From: Paucibacter aquatile
GTDB taxonomy: Bacteria; Pseudomonadota; Gammaproteobacteria; Burkholderiales; Burkholderiaceae_C
NCBI RefSeq assembly: GCF_002885975.1
Contig: NZ_POSP01000003.1
Coordinates: forward strand, 3,720,001 to 3,784,000
DNA: 64,000 nucleotides
Direction: 5' to 3'
Below, piece after piece: positions 31,626 through 39,545 of this stretch (within the stretch, counting starts at the first letter, position 1; every line of letters begins with the position of its first letter). Below the pieces are notes generated by a model, which did not search any database, was not told the origin of the DNA, and saw nothing but the letters and a program-made list of their open reading frames with translations. The position numbers were made by a program, and so were the translations under genes.

Positions 31626-33125
31626 ATGATCACTGAACTTGAATTTCAAAGCCTGGCCAGCCTGGGCTACAACCGCATCCCGCTGATCAGCGAGGCTTTC
31701 GCGGACCTGGAGACCCCGCTGTCTCTGTACCTGAAACTCTGCTCCGGCGCCGGCGCTTACGGTGGCAATTCGGGCAAGCACAGCTTTCTGCTCGAATCCG
31801 TGGTCGGTGGCGAGCGCTTCGGGCGTTACTCCTTCATCGGCCTGCCGGCCCGCACCGTGCTCAAGAGCCATGGGCGCAAGACCGAGGTGATCCGCGACGG
31901 CGCCGTGGTCGAGACGCATGAAGGCGATCCGCTGGCCTTCATCGAGGCCTATCAACAGCGCTTCAAAGTGGCCCTGCGCCCCGGCATGCCGCGCTTCTGC
32001 GGCGGCCTGGCGGGCTACTTCGGCTACGACGCGGTCCGCTACATCGAGCCCAAGCTGGCCAAGACCGAAAAGGCCGGTGGCCTGGACACGCCCGATGTGA
32101 TGCTCCTGCAATGCGAGGAACTGGCCGTCATCGACAACCTCTCGGGTCGGCTCTACCTGATCGTCTATGCCGACCCGGCCCAGCCCGAAGCCTTCCACAA
32201 GGCCAAGAAGCGCCTGACCGAGCTGCGCGACAAGCTCAGCTACAGCGTCAGCGCGCCGCAGGTCAAGCGCGGCCAGGCGCACCCGGTGCAGCGCGAATTT
32301 GCACGCGCTGATTTCGAAGCGGCCGTGCTCAAGGCCAAGGACTACATCGCCGCCGGCGACTGCATGCAGATCGTCTTCGGCCAGCGCCTGTCCAAGCGCT
32401 ACACCGAGTCACCGCTGAGCCTGTACCGCGCCCTGCGCTCGCTCAACCCCAGCCCTTACATGTATTTCTACGATATGGGCGACTTCCAGATCGTCGGCGC
32501 CTCGCCCGAGATCCTGGTGCGGCATGAGCGCGTGGCCGAGGGCCAGCAGGTCACCATCCGCCCCTTGGCCGGCACGCGGCCGCGCGGCGGCACGCCCGAG
32601 CAAGACCTGGCCCTGGAAGCCGAGCTCAAGGCCGACCCCAAGGAGCGCGCCGAGCACCTGATGCTGATTGACCTGGCCCGCAACGACCTGGGCCGCATCG
32701 CCGAGATCGGCTCGGTCAAGGTGACCGATGCCTACGCGGTGGAGCGCTACTCGCATGTGATGCACATCGTCAGCAACGTCGAAGGCCGGCTGCGCGAGGG
32801 CTTGTCGAATATGGATGTGTTCCGCGCCGCCTTCCCGGCCGGCACGCTCTCGGGCGCGCCCAAGATCCGCGCCATGCAGATCATCGAAGAGCTGGAACCG
32901 GTCAAGCGCGGCATCTACGGCGGCGCCTGCGGCTACCTGAGTTTTGCCGGCGATATGGACCTGGCCATCGCCATTCGCACCGGCATCGTGCAGGATCAGA
33001 CTTTGTACGTCTCGGCCGCGGCCGGCATCGTGGCCGACTCGGTGCCCGAGCTGGAGTGGAAAGAAACGGAAGCGAAAGCCCGCGCCCTGCTGCGCGCCGC
33101 TGAACTGGTTGAGGAGGGCTTCTAA
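31626..33125 (+). CDS. trpE: anthranilate synthase component I
   Basis: A 499-residue TrpE, which converts chorismate plus ammonia or glutamine-derived nitrogen to anthranilate. N-terminal regulatory region: SFLLESVVGGERFGRYSFIGLPA, with the LLES-type Trp-feedback motif. The chorismate-binding core contains AGDCMQIVFGQRLSKRY, RPLAGTRPRGGTPEQD, HLMLIDLARNDLGRI, FPAGTLSGAPKIRAMQIIEELEP and GACGYLSFAGDMDLAIAIRT. The ATG at 31626 gives the typical start; translation from 31593 would add 11 unrelated residues. The stop is immediately followed by the trpG ATG, with no intergenic base. Confidence 0.97.
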   Translation: MITELEFQSLASLGYNRIPLISEAFADLETPLSLYLKLCSGAGAYGGNSGKHSFLLESVVGGERFGRYSFIGLPARTVLKSHGRKTEVIRDGAVVETHEGDPLAFIEAYQQRFKVALRPGMPRFCGGLAGYFGYDAVRYIEPKLAKTEKAGGLDTPDVMLLQCEELAVIDNLSGRLYLIVYADPAQPEAFHKAKKRLTELRDKLSYSVSAPQVKRGQAHPVQREFARADFEAAVLKAKDYIAAGDCMQIVFGQRLSKRYTESPLSLYRALRSLNPSPYMYFYDMGDFQIVGASPEILVRHERVAEGQQVTIRPLAGTRPRGGTPEQDLALEAELKADPKERAEHLMLIDLARNDLGRIAEIGSVKVTDAYAVERYSHVMHIVSNVEGRLREGLSNMDVFRAAFPAGTLSGAPKIRAMQIIEELEPVKRGIYGGACGYLSFAGDMDLAIAIRTGIVQDQTLYVSAAAGIVADSVPELEWKETEAKARALLRAAELVEEGF

Positions 33126-33710
33126 ATGCTGCTGATGATCGACAACTACGACAGCTTCACCTTCAACCTGGTGCAGTACTTCGGCGAACTCGGCGCTGAG
33201 GTCAAAGTCGTTCGCAATGACGAGATCACCCTGAACGAAATCGAGGCCTTGCGTCCCGATCACCTGGTGTTCTCGCCCGGGCCGTGCTCGCCGGCAGAGG
33301 CCGGCATCTGCGTGCCGGCCATCCAGCATTTCGCCGGCAAGCTGCCCATCCTGGGCGTGTGCCTGGGCCACCAGAGCATGGGGGCGGCCATGGGCGGCAA
33401 GATCATTCGCGCCAAGACCCAGATGCATGGCAAGGCCAGCACCATCAGCACCGACCAGAAGGGCGTGTTCCACGGCCTGCCGCGTGATTTCAGCGTCATC
33501 CGTTATCACTCGCTGGTGATCGAGGAGGCCACGCTGCCCGCGGTCTTCGACATCACCGCCCGCAGCGAGGACGGCGAGATCATGGGCGTGCGTCACCGCG
33601 AACTGGCCGGCACGGCCACACCGATGGAGGGCGTGCAGTTCCACCCCGAGTCCATCCTCAGCGAGCATGGCCACGCCATGCTCAAGAACTTTCTCCAACT
33701 GGCCCTTTGA
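33126..33710 (+). CDS. trpG: anthranilate synthase glutamine amidotransferase
   Basis: A 194-residue class I amidotransferase that supplies ammonia to TrpE. Triad: nucleophile Cys in PILGVCLGHQSMG, His and Glu in GVQFHPESI. Also MIDNYDSFTFNLVQYFGELG and FSPGPCSPAEAG. The chain is abutted to trpE and followed after 5 bases by ltaE. It may also serve PabB in folate synthesis, as is common in species with a single amidotransferase, but that cannot be judged here. Confidence 0.97.
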   Translation: MLLMIDNYDSFTFNLVQYFGELGAEVKVVRNDEITLNEIEALRPDHLVFSPGPCSPAEAGICVPAIQHFAGKLPILGVCLGHQSMGAAMGGKIIRAKTQMHGKASTISTDQKGVFHGLPRDFSVIRYHSLVIEEATLPAVFDITARSEDGEIMGVRHRELAGTATPMEGVQFHPESILSEHGHAMLKNFLQLAL

Positions 33711-33715
33711 TCACC

Positions 33716-34744
33716 ATGAGCACTGTTGTCGATCTTCGCAGTGATACGGTGACTCAGCCGACGGTCGCGATGCGGGCTGCCATGATGGCGGCTCCGTTGG
33801 GTGACGATGTGTTTGCCGATGACCCCTCGGTCAATGCCTTGCAGCATGCCCTGGCCGAGCGTCTCGGCTTTGAGGCGGCACTCTTCATGCCCACCGGCAC
33901 GCAAAGCAATCTGGCGGCGCTGATGGCGCATTGCCAGCGCGGCGAGGAGTACATCGTCGGCCAGTTCGCCCACACCTACCGCTGGGAAGGCGGCGGTGCG
34001 GCCGTGCTCGGCTCCATCCAGCCCCAGCCGCTGCCGCATCAGGCCGACGGCTCGCTGTCCTTGGCCGATATCGAGGCCAATATCAAGCCCGATGACGCCC
34101 ATTTCGCGCGCACCCGCTTGCTGACGCTGGAGAACACCATCGGCGGCAAGGTGTTGCCCATGGACTATCTGGCTGCCGCCTCGGCCCTGGCGCAGAAACA
34201 TGGGCTGACGCGCCATCTGGACGGTGCGCGCCTGTTCAATGCCGCGGTAGCCGTGGATGCCGCGGATCCGTATGCTGCGGCGCGGCGCATCTGCAGCCAT
34301 TTCGACAGCGTTTCGGTCTGTTTTTCCAAAGGCCTGGGCGCCCCGGTCGGTTCGGTGCTCTGCGGCTCGGCGGCGGTGATCCAGCGCGCCCACCGCTGGC
34401 GCAAGATGCTGGGCGGTGGCATGCGTCAGGCCGGTGTGCTGGCGGCTGCAGCCCACCATGCGCTGGACCATCACGTTCATCGCCTGGCCGACGACCATGC
34501 CCTGGCTCAGCGTCTGGCTCAGGGCCTGCAAGGCATTGCCGGCCTGAGCGTGGAAGCGCCGCAGACCAATATCGTGTTTGTCGATGTGGCTCAGGGAGAG
34601 CGTGCTGCAGGCTTGTTGCCTTATCTGAAATCGCGCGGCGTGCTGGCCACGGGCCTGTATCGCCTGCGTTTTGTGACCCATCTGGATGTGGATGCGGCCG
34701 GTGTGGACCACGCTGTGGCGACCGTGCGCGAGTACTTCGCTTGA
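33716..34744 (+). CDS. ltaE: low-specificity L-threonine aldolase
   Basis: A 342-residue PLP enzyme cleaving threonine/allo-threonine to glycine and acetaldehyde. Features: VVDLRSDTVTQPTVAMRAAM, GDDVFADDPSVNALQ, ALFMPTGTQSNLAAL, LENTIGGKVLP, HLDGARLFNAAVA, and SVSVCFSKGLGAPVGSVLCG with the PLP Lys, then LGGGMRQAGVLAAA. It is placed inside the trp operon, 5 bases after trpG and 12 before trpD. That is unusual and suggests co-expression with Trp synthesis, perhaps tied to the serine/glycine demand of tryptophan synthase (inference). Confidence 0.96.
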   Translation: MSTVVDLRSDTVTQPTVAMRAAMMAAPLGDDVFADDPSVNALQHALAERLGFEAALFMPTGTQSNLAALMAHCQRGEEYIVGQFAHTYRWEGGGAAVLGSIQPQPLPHQADGSLSLADIEANIKPDDAHFARTRLLTLENTIGGKVLPMDYLAAASALAQKHGLTRHLDGARLFNAAVAVDAADPYAAARRICSHFDSVSVCFSKGLGAPVGSVLCGSAAVIQRAHRWRKMLGGGMRQAGVLAAAAHHALDHHVHRLADDHALAQRLAQGLQGIAGLSVEAPQTNIVFVDVAQGERAAGLLPYLKSRGVLATGLYRLRFVTHLDVDAAGVDHAVATVREYFA

Positions 34745-34756
34745 GAGGAAATTGAG

Positions 34757-35797
34757 ATGCCGATCACCGACACCGAAGCCCTGACCCGCGTCATCGAACA
34801 CCGGGAAATCTTCCACGACGAGATGCTGACCCTGATGCGTCGCATCATGGCCGGCGAGATGTCGCCTGTCATGGCCGCCGCCCTGCTGGCCGGCCTGCGG
34901 GTGAAAAAGGAAACCATCGGCGAGATCACCGCCGCCGCGCAGGTGATGCGCGAGCTGTCCAACAAGGTGCCGCTGGAGCCGGCCCTGCATCCGCATCTGG
35001 TCGATGTGGTGGGCACGGGCGGCGATGGCGCCCACACTTTCAACATCTCCACCTGCTCGATGTTCGTGGCTGCCGCTGCCGGCGCGCAGGTGGCCAAGCA
35101 TGGCAACCGCAGTGTCTCCAGCAAGACCGGCAGCGCCGATGTGCTGGAGCAGCTGGGCGCCAACATCATGCTCAGCCCGGCCCAGGTGGCCGAGAGCGTG
35201 GCGCAGACCGGCATCGGGTTCATGTTCGCGCCCAACCACCATCCGGCGATGAAGAACATCGCCCCGGTGCGCAAGGAGATGGGCGTGCGCACCATCTTCA
35301 ACATCCTGGGCCCGCTGACCAACCCGGCCGGCGCGCCCAACATCCTGATGGGCGTGTTCCACCCCGATCTGGTCGGCATCCAGGTGCGTGTGATGCAGCG
35401 CCTGGGCGCCGAGCATGCCCTGGTGGTCTACGGCAAGGACGGCATGGACGAGATCTCGCTGGGCGCCGCCACCCTGGTGGGAGAGCTGAAGAACGGCGAG
35501 GTGCGCGAGTACGAGATCCACCCCGAGGACTTCGGCCTGGCCATGGTGTCCAACCGCAGCCTGCGCGTGGCCGGCCCCGAGGAGTCGCGCGTGATGCTGC
35601 TCGGCGCCCTGGCCAATGAGGACGGCGCGGCGCGTGACATCGTGCTGCTCAATGCCGGCGCCACCCTGTACGCCGCCAATGTGGCCAGCTCCATCGCCGA
35701 CGGCATCGCCCGCGCCCGCGCGGCCATTGCCAGCGGCGCGGCCCGCGCCAAGCTCGACCAGTTTGTGGCCGCCACACAAGCTCTCGGCCGCGGCTGA
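34757..35797 (+). CDS. trpD: anthranilate phosphoribosyltransferase
   Basis: A 346-residue TrpD joining anthranilate to PRPP. Motifs: VVGTGGDGAHTFNISTCSMFVAAAAGAQVAKHGNRSVSSKTGSADVLEQLG (PRPP loop and anthranilate sites), PNHHPAMKNIAPVRKEMGVRTIFNILGPLTNPAGAPN, HALVVYGKDGMDEISLGAAT. A GAGAGGAAATTGAG stretch before the ATG gives a good ribosome site. A 139-bp inverted-repeat element begins at its stop codon and separates it from trpC. Confidence 0.97.
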   Translation: MPITDTEALTRVIEHREIFHDEMLTLMRRIMAGEMSPVMAAALLAGLRVKKETIGEITAAAQVMRELSNKVPLEPALHPHLVDVVGTGGDGAHTFNISTCSMFVAAAAGAQVAKHGNRSVSSKTGSADVLEQLGANIMLSPAQVAESVAQTGIGFMFAPNHHPAMKNIAPVRKEMGVRTIFNILGPLTNPAGAPNILMGVFHPDLVGIQVRVMQRLGAEHALVVYGKDGMDEISLGAATLVGELKNGEVREYEIHPEDFGLAMVSNRSLRVAGPEESRVMLLGALANEDGAARDIVLLNAGATLYAANVASSIADGIARARAAIASGAARAKLDQFVAATQALGRG

Positions 35798-35798
35798 G

Positions 35799-35937
35799 AG
35801 CTTGTGAATTTTTTACTGCGCGACTGCCATGCGTCGTTGGTCCGGTGCTCGGAATCCTCACGTACAGGAAGTACGTTCCGGTTCCTGCGCTCCGTCCGCC
35901 TAGCCTGACAGCCGCTCGCTACAAAAATTCGCAAGCT
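35799..35937. repeat. 139-bp inverted-repeat element between trpD and trpC
   Basis: Terminal arms AGCTTGTGAATTTTT (35799-35813) and AAAAATTCGCAAGCT (35923-35937) pair with one mismatch. Inside, ACGTAC (35860-35865) and GTACGT (35871-35876) form a perfect hairpin around AGGAA, with further pairing of CGGAA and TTCCG-type blocks. A small element with terminal inverted repeats and an internal hairpin, inserted between two otherwise adjacent operon genes, looks like a miniature dispersed repeat. It could also act on mRNA processing. Confidence 0.8.
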
Positions 35938-35985
35938 TTGAGCTTGCAGCCGGCAGGACGTCCTTTCATTTTGCTGAGTCCCACC

Positions 35986-36795
35986 ATGTCCGACATCCTC
36001 CGCCGCATCGTTGCGGTCAAACATGAAGAGCTGGCCGTGCTGCGCCGCCAGCGCTCGCTGGCCAGCCTGCGCGAGGAGGCCGAGAGTGCCGAGCGCCGCG
36101 CCGACCTGCGCGACTTCGAAGCGGCGCTGCGCGCCCGGATCGCCGCTGGCAATCCCTTGAAGGGAAGTGCCGTGATCGCCGAGATCAAGAAGGCCAGCCC
36201 CAGCAAGGGCGTGCTGCGCGCGAACTTCGAGCCAGCCGCCATCGCGCAGAGTTATGCCCGCCACGGCGCCGCCTGCCTGAGTGTGCTGACCGATGCGCAG
36301 TTCTTCCAGGGCTCGGTCGCCTACCTGCAGCAGGCCCGCGCGGCCTGCGCGCTGCCGGTGCTGCGCAAGGACTTCATGGTCGACGAGTACCAGGTCTTTG
36401 AAGCGCGGGCCATGGGGGCCGACTGCATCCTGCTGATCGCCGCCTGCCTCGATGATGCGCAGATGGCCGATCTCGAGGCCGTGGCGCAGAGCCTGGGCCT
36501 GGCCGTGCTGGTCGAGGTGCACGACGGTGCCGAGTTGGACCGCGCCCTGCGCCTCAAGACCCCGCTGGTCGGCATCAACAACCGCAATCTGCGCAGCTTC
36601 GAGGTCACGCTGGACACCACCCTGGGTCTGCTGGACCGTGTGCCGGCCGAGCGTCTGCTGGTGACCGAGTCCGGCATTCTGGCGGCAGCCGATGTGCAGA
36701 CCATGCGCGCCGCGAACGTGCATGCCTTCCTGGTTGGCGAGGCCTTCATGCGTGCGCCCGATCCGGGTGAGGCGCTGGCCGCCTTGTTCGCCTGA
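35986..36795 (+). CDS. trpC: indole-3-glycerol-phosphate synthase
   Basis: A 269-residue TIM barrel closing the indole ring of IGP. Core motifs: VIAEIKKASPSKGVLRANFEPAAIAQSYARHGAACLSVLTDAQFFQGS, LPVLRKDFMVDEYQVFEARAMGADCILLI, VGINNRNLRSFEV and LLVTESGILAAADV. It is monofunctional (no fused TrpF), as usual in betaproteobacteria. The ATG at 35986 lies 48 bases beyond the inverted-repeat element. trpF, trpB and trpA are not in the window. Confidence 0.97.
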   Translation: MSDILRRIVAVKHEELAVLRRQRSLASLREEAESAERRADLRDFEAALRARIAAGNPLKGSAVIAEIKKASPSKGVLRANFEPAAIAQSYARHGAACLSVLTDAQFFQGSVAYLQQARAACALPVLRKDFMVDEYQVFEARAMGADCILLIAACLDDAQMADLEAVAQSLGLAVLVEVHDGAELDRALRLKTPLVGINNRNLRSFEVTLDTTLGLLDRVPAERLLVTESGILAAADVQTMRAANVHAFLVGEAFMRAPDPGEALAALFA

Positions 36796-36814
36796 GGCCT
36801 TGCCGGGCGAGCCT

Positions 36815-37519
36815 GTGAGTCTGGACCTGCTGGCCCCCGTGGACCCCGGCTGGCAGCCGGTGCTCGATGCCTGGGTGGCCAGCGCCGAGGGCCAGCGCCT
36901 GCTGGTTTTCTTGCAGCGCCGCCGCGAAGCCGGTGCGCGGATCTACCCGCCCGAGCCGCTGCGTGCCCTGCGCCTCACGCCCCTGGCCGAGACCCGTGTG
37001 CTCATCCTCGGTCAGGATCCGTACCACGGGCCGGGGCAGGCCGAGGGTCTGGCGTTCTCGGTGCCCGAGGGGGTGACGCCGCCGCCCAGCCTGCGCAATG
37101 TGTTCAAGGAACTGCAGCGCGATCTGGGCCAGCAGCCGCCCATGTCGCCACATCTGGGTGCCTGGGCGCGGCGCGGTGTGCTGCTGCTCAACAGCTGTTT
37201 CACGGTGGAAGATGGCGCGCCCGCCAGCCACGCCAAGCAGGGCTGGGAAGCCCTGAGCGACGCCCTGATCGCCGCGGCCGCGCGCGACCCCGCGCCCAAG
37301 GTCTTCATGCTCTGGGGCGCGTACGCGCAGGCCAAGGCGCCACTGATCGCGGCGGCTCAAGGCCCGGGCGCCGCGTCGCACTGCGTCTTGCAGGCCAACC
37401 ACCCCTCACCGCTCTCGGCCTTGCGGCCGCCCGTGCCTTTCATCGGCTGCGGGCATTTCAGCGCCGCGGCGGCCTTTTTGGCGCAACACGGTCGCGCGCT
37501 GGACTGGTCGCTGGACTGA
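36815..37519 (+). CDS. ung: uracil-DNA glycosylase
   Basis: A 234-residue family-1 UDG that removes uracil from DNA. Catalytic water-activating loop: VLILGQDPYHGPGQAEGLAFSVP. Also PPPSLRNVFKEL, GVLLLNSCFTVEDGAPASHAKQGWE and the His/Ser leucine-loop motif ANHPSPLSA, FIGCGHFS. The start is a GTG at 36815, 19 bases after trpC, with GGGCGAG upstream; TTG at 36800 is a less likely alternative. Linkage of trpC and ung is common in Burkholderiales. Confidence 0.96.
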   Translation: MSLDLLAPVDPGWQPVLDAWVASAEGQRLLVFLQRRREAGARIYPPEPLRALRLTPLAETRVLILGQDPYHGPGQAEGLAFSVPEGVTPPPSLRNVFKELQRDLGQQPPMSPHLGAWARRGVLLLNSCFTVEDGAPASHAKQGWEALSDALIAAAARDPAPKVFMLWGAYAQAKAPLIAAAQGPGAASHCVLQANHPSPLSALRPPVPFIGCGHFSAAAAFLAQHGRALDWSLD

Positions 37520-37700
37520 GGGTTGCGGCGGCCCGACTCAGGGCTATCCCCGAGGCGGCGCACCCGGAAACGAAAGAGCCGTCAACGACAATCTGTCGTT
37601 TTGCCGGTCGATGGAGCTTTGCTCTAAAGACCTCTTCAAGACCTGCTCAAGGTTTGCTCAAGATTCACATGCACTCCGGGCTGCTACCAGTCGCCAGCTT

Positions 37701-37716
37701 GGTTCTAAACTGGTAT
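37701..37716 (+). promoter_or_regulatory. operator-like motif, upstream copy
   Basis: GGTTCTAAACTGGTAT: two GGT(T/A) half-motifs 11 bp apart (one helical turn). Identical at 15 of 16 bases to the copy next to the nagK-like start. Confidence 0.65.
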
Positions 37717-37837
37717 GGTGTTTGCCCAGGGTGCTGTGCAGTTCTGTACCTCTGACTCGGCACTGACAAGGCGCCCATGTGGCGTTTCTGCACGGCTGCA
37801 ACCAGGGTAGACCAGCCATTGACGGGTCTTCATTTTT

Positions 37838-37853
37838 GGTACTAAACTGGTAT
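37838..37853 (+). promoter_or_regulatory. operator-like motif, downstream copy
   Basis: GGTACTAAACTGGTAT: GGTA at 37838 and 37849, 11 bp apart, overlapping the predicted -10 box and ending 4 bases before the annotated ATG. Likely target of the GntR regulator encoded by the second gene of the operon. Confidence 0.68.
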
Positions 37854-37857
37854 TAAT

Positions 37858-38790
37858 ATGAAAACGGTCATCCTTCGTTCACAAGCCCTGCAGGGCGCCA
37901 CGGCTTCCGATCTTTCGGCAGCGGTGCAGTACCTGATCGGGGTGGACGGTGGCGGCACCGGCACCCGCGTGCGCTTGAGCGACCGGGACGGCGTGCTGCT
38001 GGGGCAGGGCGAGTCCGGCCCTTCGGCCCTGGGTCAAGGCGCCGAGCAAGCCTGGCGCCACATCCAGCAGGCCGTGCAGGCCGCGGCTGCGCAAGCAGGC
38101 CTGGGTGAGCTGGATCTGTCGCGCTGCGCCATCGGCTTGGGCCTGTCGGGCACCGGCGTCGAGGCGCAGGTCGAGGCCTTCTCGGCCCTGCAGCCTGGCT
38201 ATGCCCTGGTGGCCCTGGACAACGACGGTTTCACCACCTTGCTGGGCGCCCATGGCGGTGAGCCCGGCGCGGTGGTCGCGGCGGGCACCGGCACCATCGG
38301 TGAAGGCCTGCGCCGCAATGGCGAGCGCGCCTACATCAGCGGTTGGGGCTGGGTCTGCGGCGATGAGGGCAGCGGCGCCTGGCTGGGCCTGAAGGCCATG
38401 CGCCATGCCCAGCAGGCCCTGGACGGCCGCGCTGAAGCCGGCGCGCTGGCCCGCGCTGTCTGGGCCGTGGCCGGCCAGGACCGCGCCACCATCCTGGCCT
38501 GGTGCGCTGCCGCCGGTCAGCATGGTTATGCCAGCCTGGCGCCCCTGGTCTTCGACCACGCGCCGAACGATCCGGTGGCGGCCGGCTTTGTCGCCGATGC
38601 CGTGAGCGAGCTGGAACGCCTGGCCCACGCCCTGGATCCCCAGGCTGAACTGCCTCTGGCACTGTGCGGAAGCATCGCTTTGCGTTTGAGTTCCGAATTC
38701 TCAGGCACCATTCGTGCCCGCTGCGTGTCACCTCGGGGTGATTCCGCCGAAGGTGCGCTGCACCTGGTGCGCAGCGCACTGCAACGCTGA
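37858..38790 (+). CDS. nagK: BadF/BadG-type N-acetylglucosamine kinase
   Basis: A 310-residue ASKHA-fold sugar kinase. Phosphate 1 motif: YLIGVDGGGTGTRVRLSD. Adenosine and phosphate 2 motifs: VAAGTGTIGEG and ISGWGWVCGDEGSGAWLGLKAM. It would phosphorylate GlcNAc (or glucosamine) entering the cell, feeding NagA. The ATG at 37858 leaves almost no 5' leader after the predicted promoter and adds 22 residues before the conserved start. A GTG at 37924 would give the family-typical N-terminus, so the start is uncertain. First gene of the amino-sugar operon. Confidence 0.87.
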   Translation: MKTVILRSQALQGATASDLSAAVQYLIGVDGGGTGTRVRLSDRDGVLLGQGESGPSALGQGAEQAWRHIQQAVQAAAAQAGLGELDLSRCAIGLGLSGTGVEAQVEAFSALQPGYALVALDNDGFTTLLGAHGGEPGAVVAAGTGTIGEGLRRNGERAYISGWGWVCGDEGSGAWLGLKAMRHAQQALDGRAEAGALARAVWAVAGQDRATILAWCAAAGQHGYASLAPLVFDHAPNDPVAAGFVADAVSELERLAHALDPQAELPLALCGSIALRLSSEFSGTIRARCVSPRGDSAEGALHLVRSALQR

Positions 38791-38800
38791 GGATTTCGTG

Positions 38801-39538
38801 ATGAGCATCGCATTTCAATTCAAGCCCGATCCGGACGCCGCCTCGCCGCTGTACATGCAGCTGGCCCACAAGCTGGCCCAGGCCATCCGTGAGGGCGTGT
38901 ACCACGCCGACGAGGCCCTGCCTTCGGAGCGGGTGCTGTCTGAATCGCTGGACCTGTCGCGCGTGACCGCGCGCAAGGCCATCGATCGCCTGGTCGAGCA
39001 AGGCCTGATCATCCGCAAGCGCGGTTCGGGCAACTACATCGCGCCCAAGCTGGAGCAGCCGCTGTCGCGCCTGACCAGCTTCTCGGAAGAGCTGCAGCAA
39101 CGCGGCTTCAAGCCCAGCTCGCGCTGGCTGACCCGCAGCTTCACGCCGGCCGCGCCGGACGAGCAGCTGAGCCTGGGCCTGTCCACCGGCGAGCGCGTGG
39201 CGCGTCTGGAGCGCTTGCGTCTGGCCGACACCGTGGTCATGGCCTACGAGGTCAGCGTGCTGCCCGAGGCCGTGCTGCCCGATCCGGCCAGCGTGCAGGC
39301 CTCTTTGTACGAACACCTGGCCAAGCTCGGCGGCGCCCCGGTGCGCGCGCTGCAGCACATCCGGGCCATCAATGCCGACACCAAACTCGCCAGTCTGCTG
39401 GAAGTGCCGGTGGGCCAGGCCGTTTTGTTCATCACCCGTGTGGGCTATCTGGAATCGGGTCATGCCGTCGAGCTGACGCATTCCTACTGCCGCAGCGATT
39501 ACTACGACTTTGTCGCCGAGATGCGGCGCGAGGGATAG
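38801..39538 (+). CDS. nagR: GntR/HutC family regulator (NagR-like)
   Basis: A 245-residue regulator. The N-terminal winged helix is PLYMQLAHKLAQAIREGVYHADEALPSERVLSESLDLSRVTARKAIDRLVEQGLIIRKRGSGNYI. The C-terminal UTRA (chorismate-lyase fold) effector domain includes LTSFSEELQQRGFKPSSRWL, RLERLRLADTVVMAYE and VELTHSYCRSDYYDF. HutC-type regulators of amino-sugar operons respond to GlcNAc-6-P or GlcN-6-P. It starts 10 bases after the kinase gene. Predicted to bind the duplicated motif upstream of the operon. Confidence 0.9.
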   Translation: MSIAFQFKPDPDAASPLYMQLAHKLAQAIREGVYHADEALPSERVLSESLDLSRVTARKAIDRLVEQGLIIRKRGSGNYIAPKLEQPLSRLTSFSEELQQRGFKPSSRWLTRSFTPAAPDEQLSLGLSTGERVARLERLRLADTVVMAYEVSVLPEAVLPDPASVQASLYEHLAKLGGAPVRALQHIRAINADTKLASLLEVPVGQAVLFITRVGYLESGHAVELTHSYCRSDYYDFVAEMRREG

Positions 39539-39545
39539 GCGAAGG

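Larger units (their letters stand above)
37520..37857. promoter_or_regulatory. regulatory region of the amino-sugar operon
   Basis: 338 bases without a gene. It contains two copies of a 16-base motif (37701-37716 and 37838-37853) that differ at one base. A promoter-like pair is also present: TTGACG at 37819-37824, 18-base spacing, TAAACT at 37843-37848. The second motif copy overlaps the -10 box, so a bound repressor would block RNA polymerase. Confidence 0.7.
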
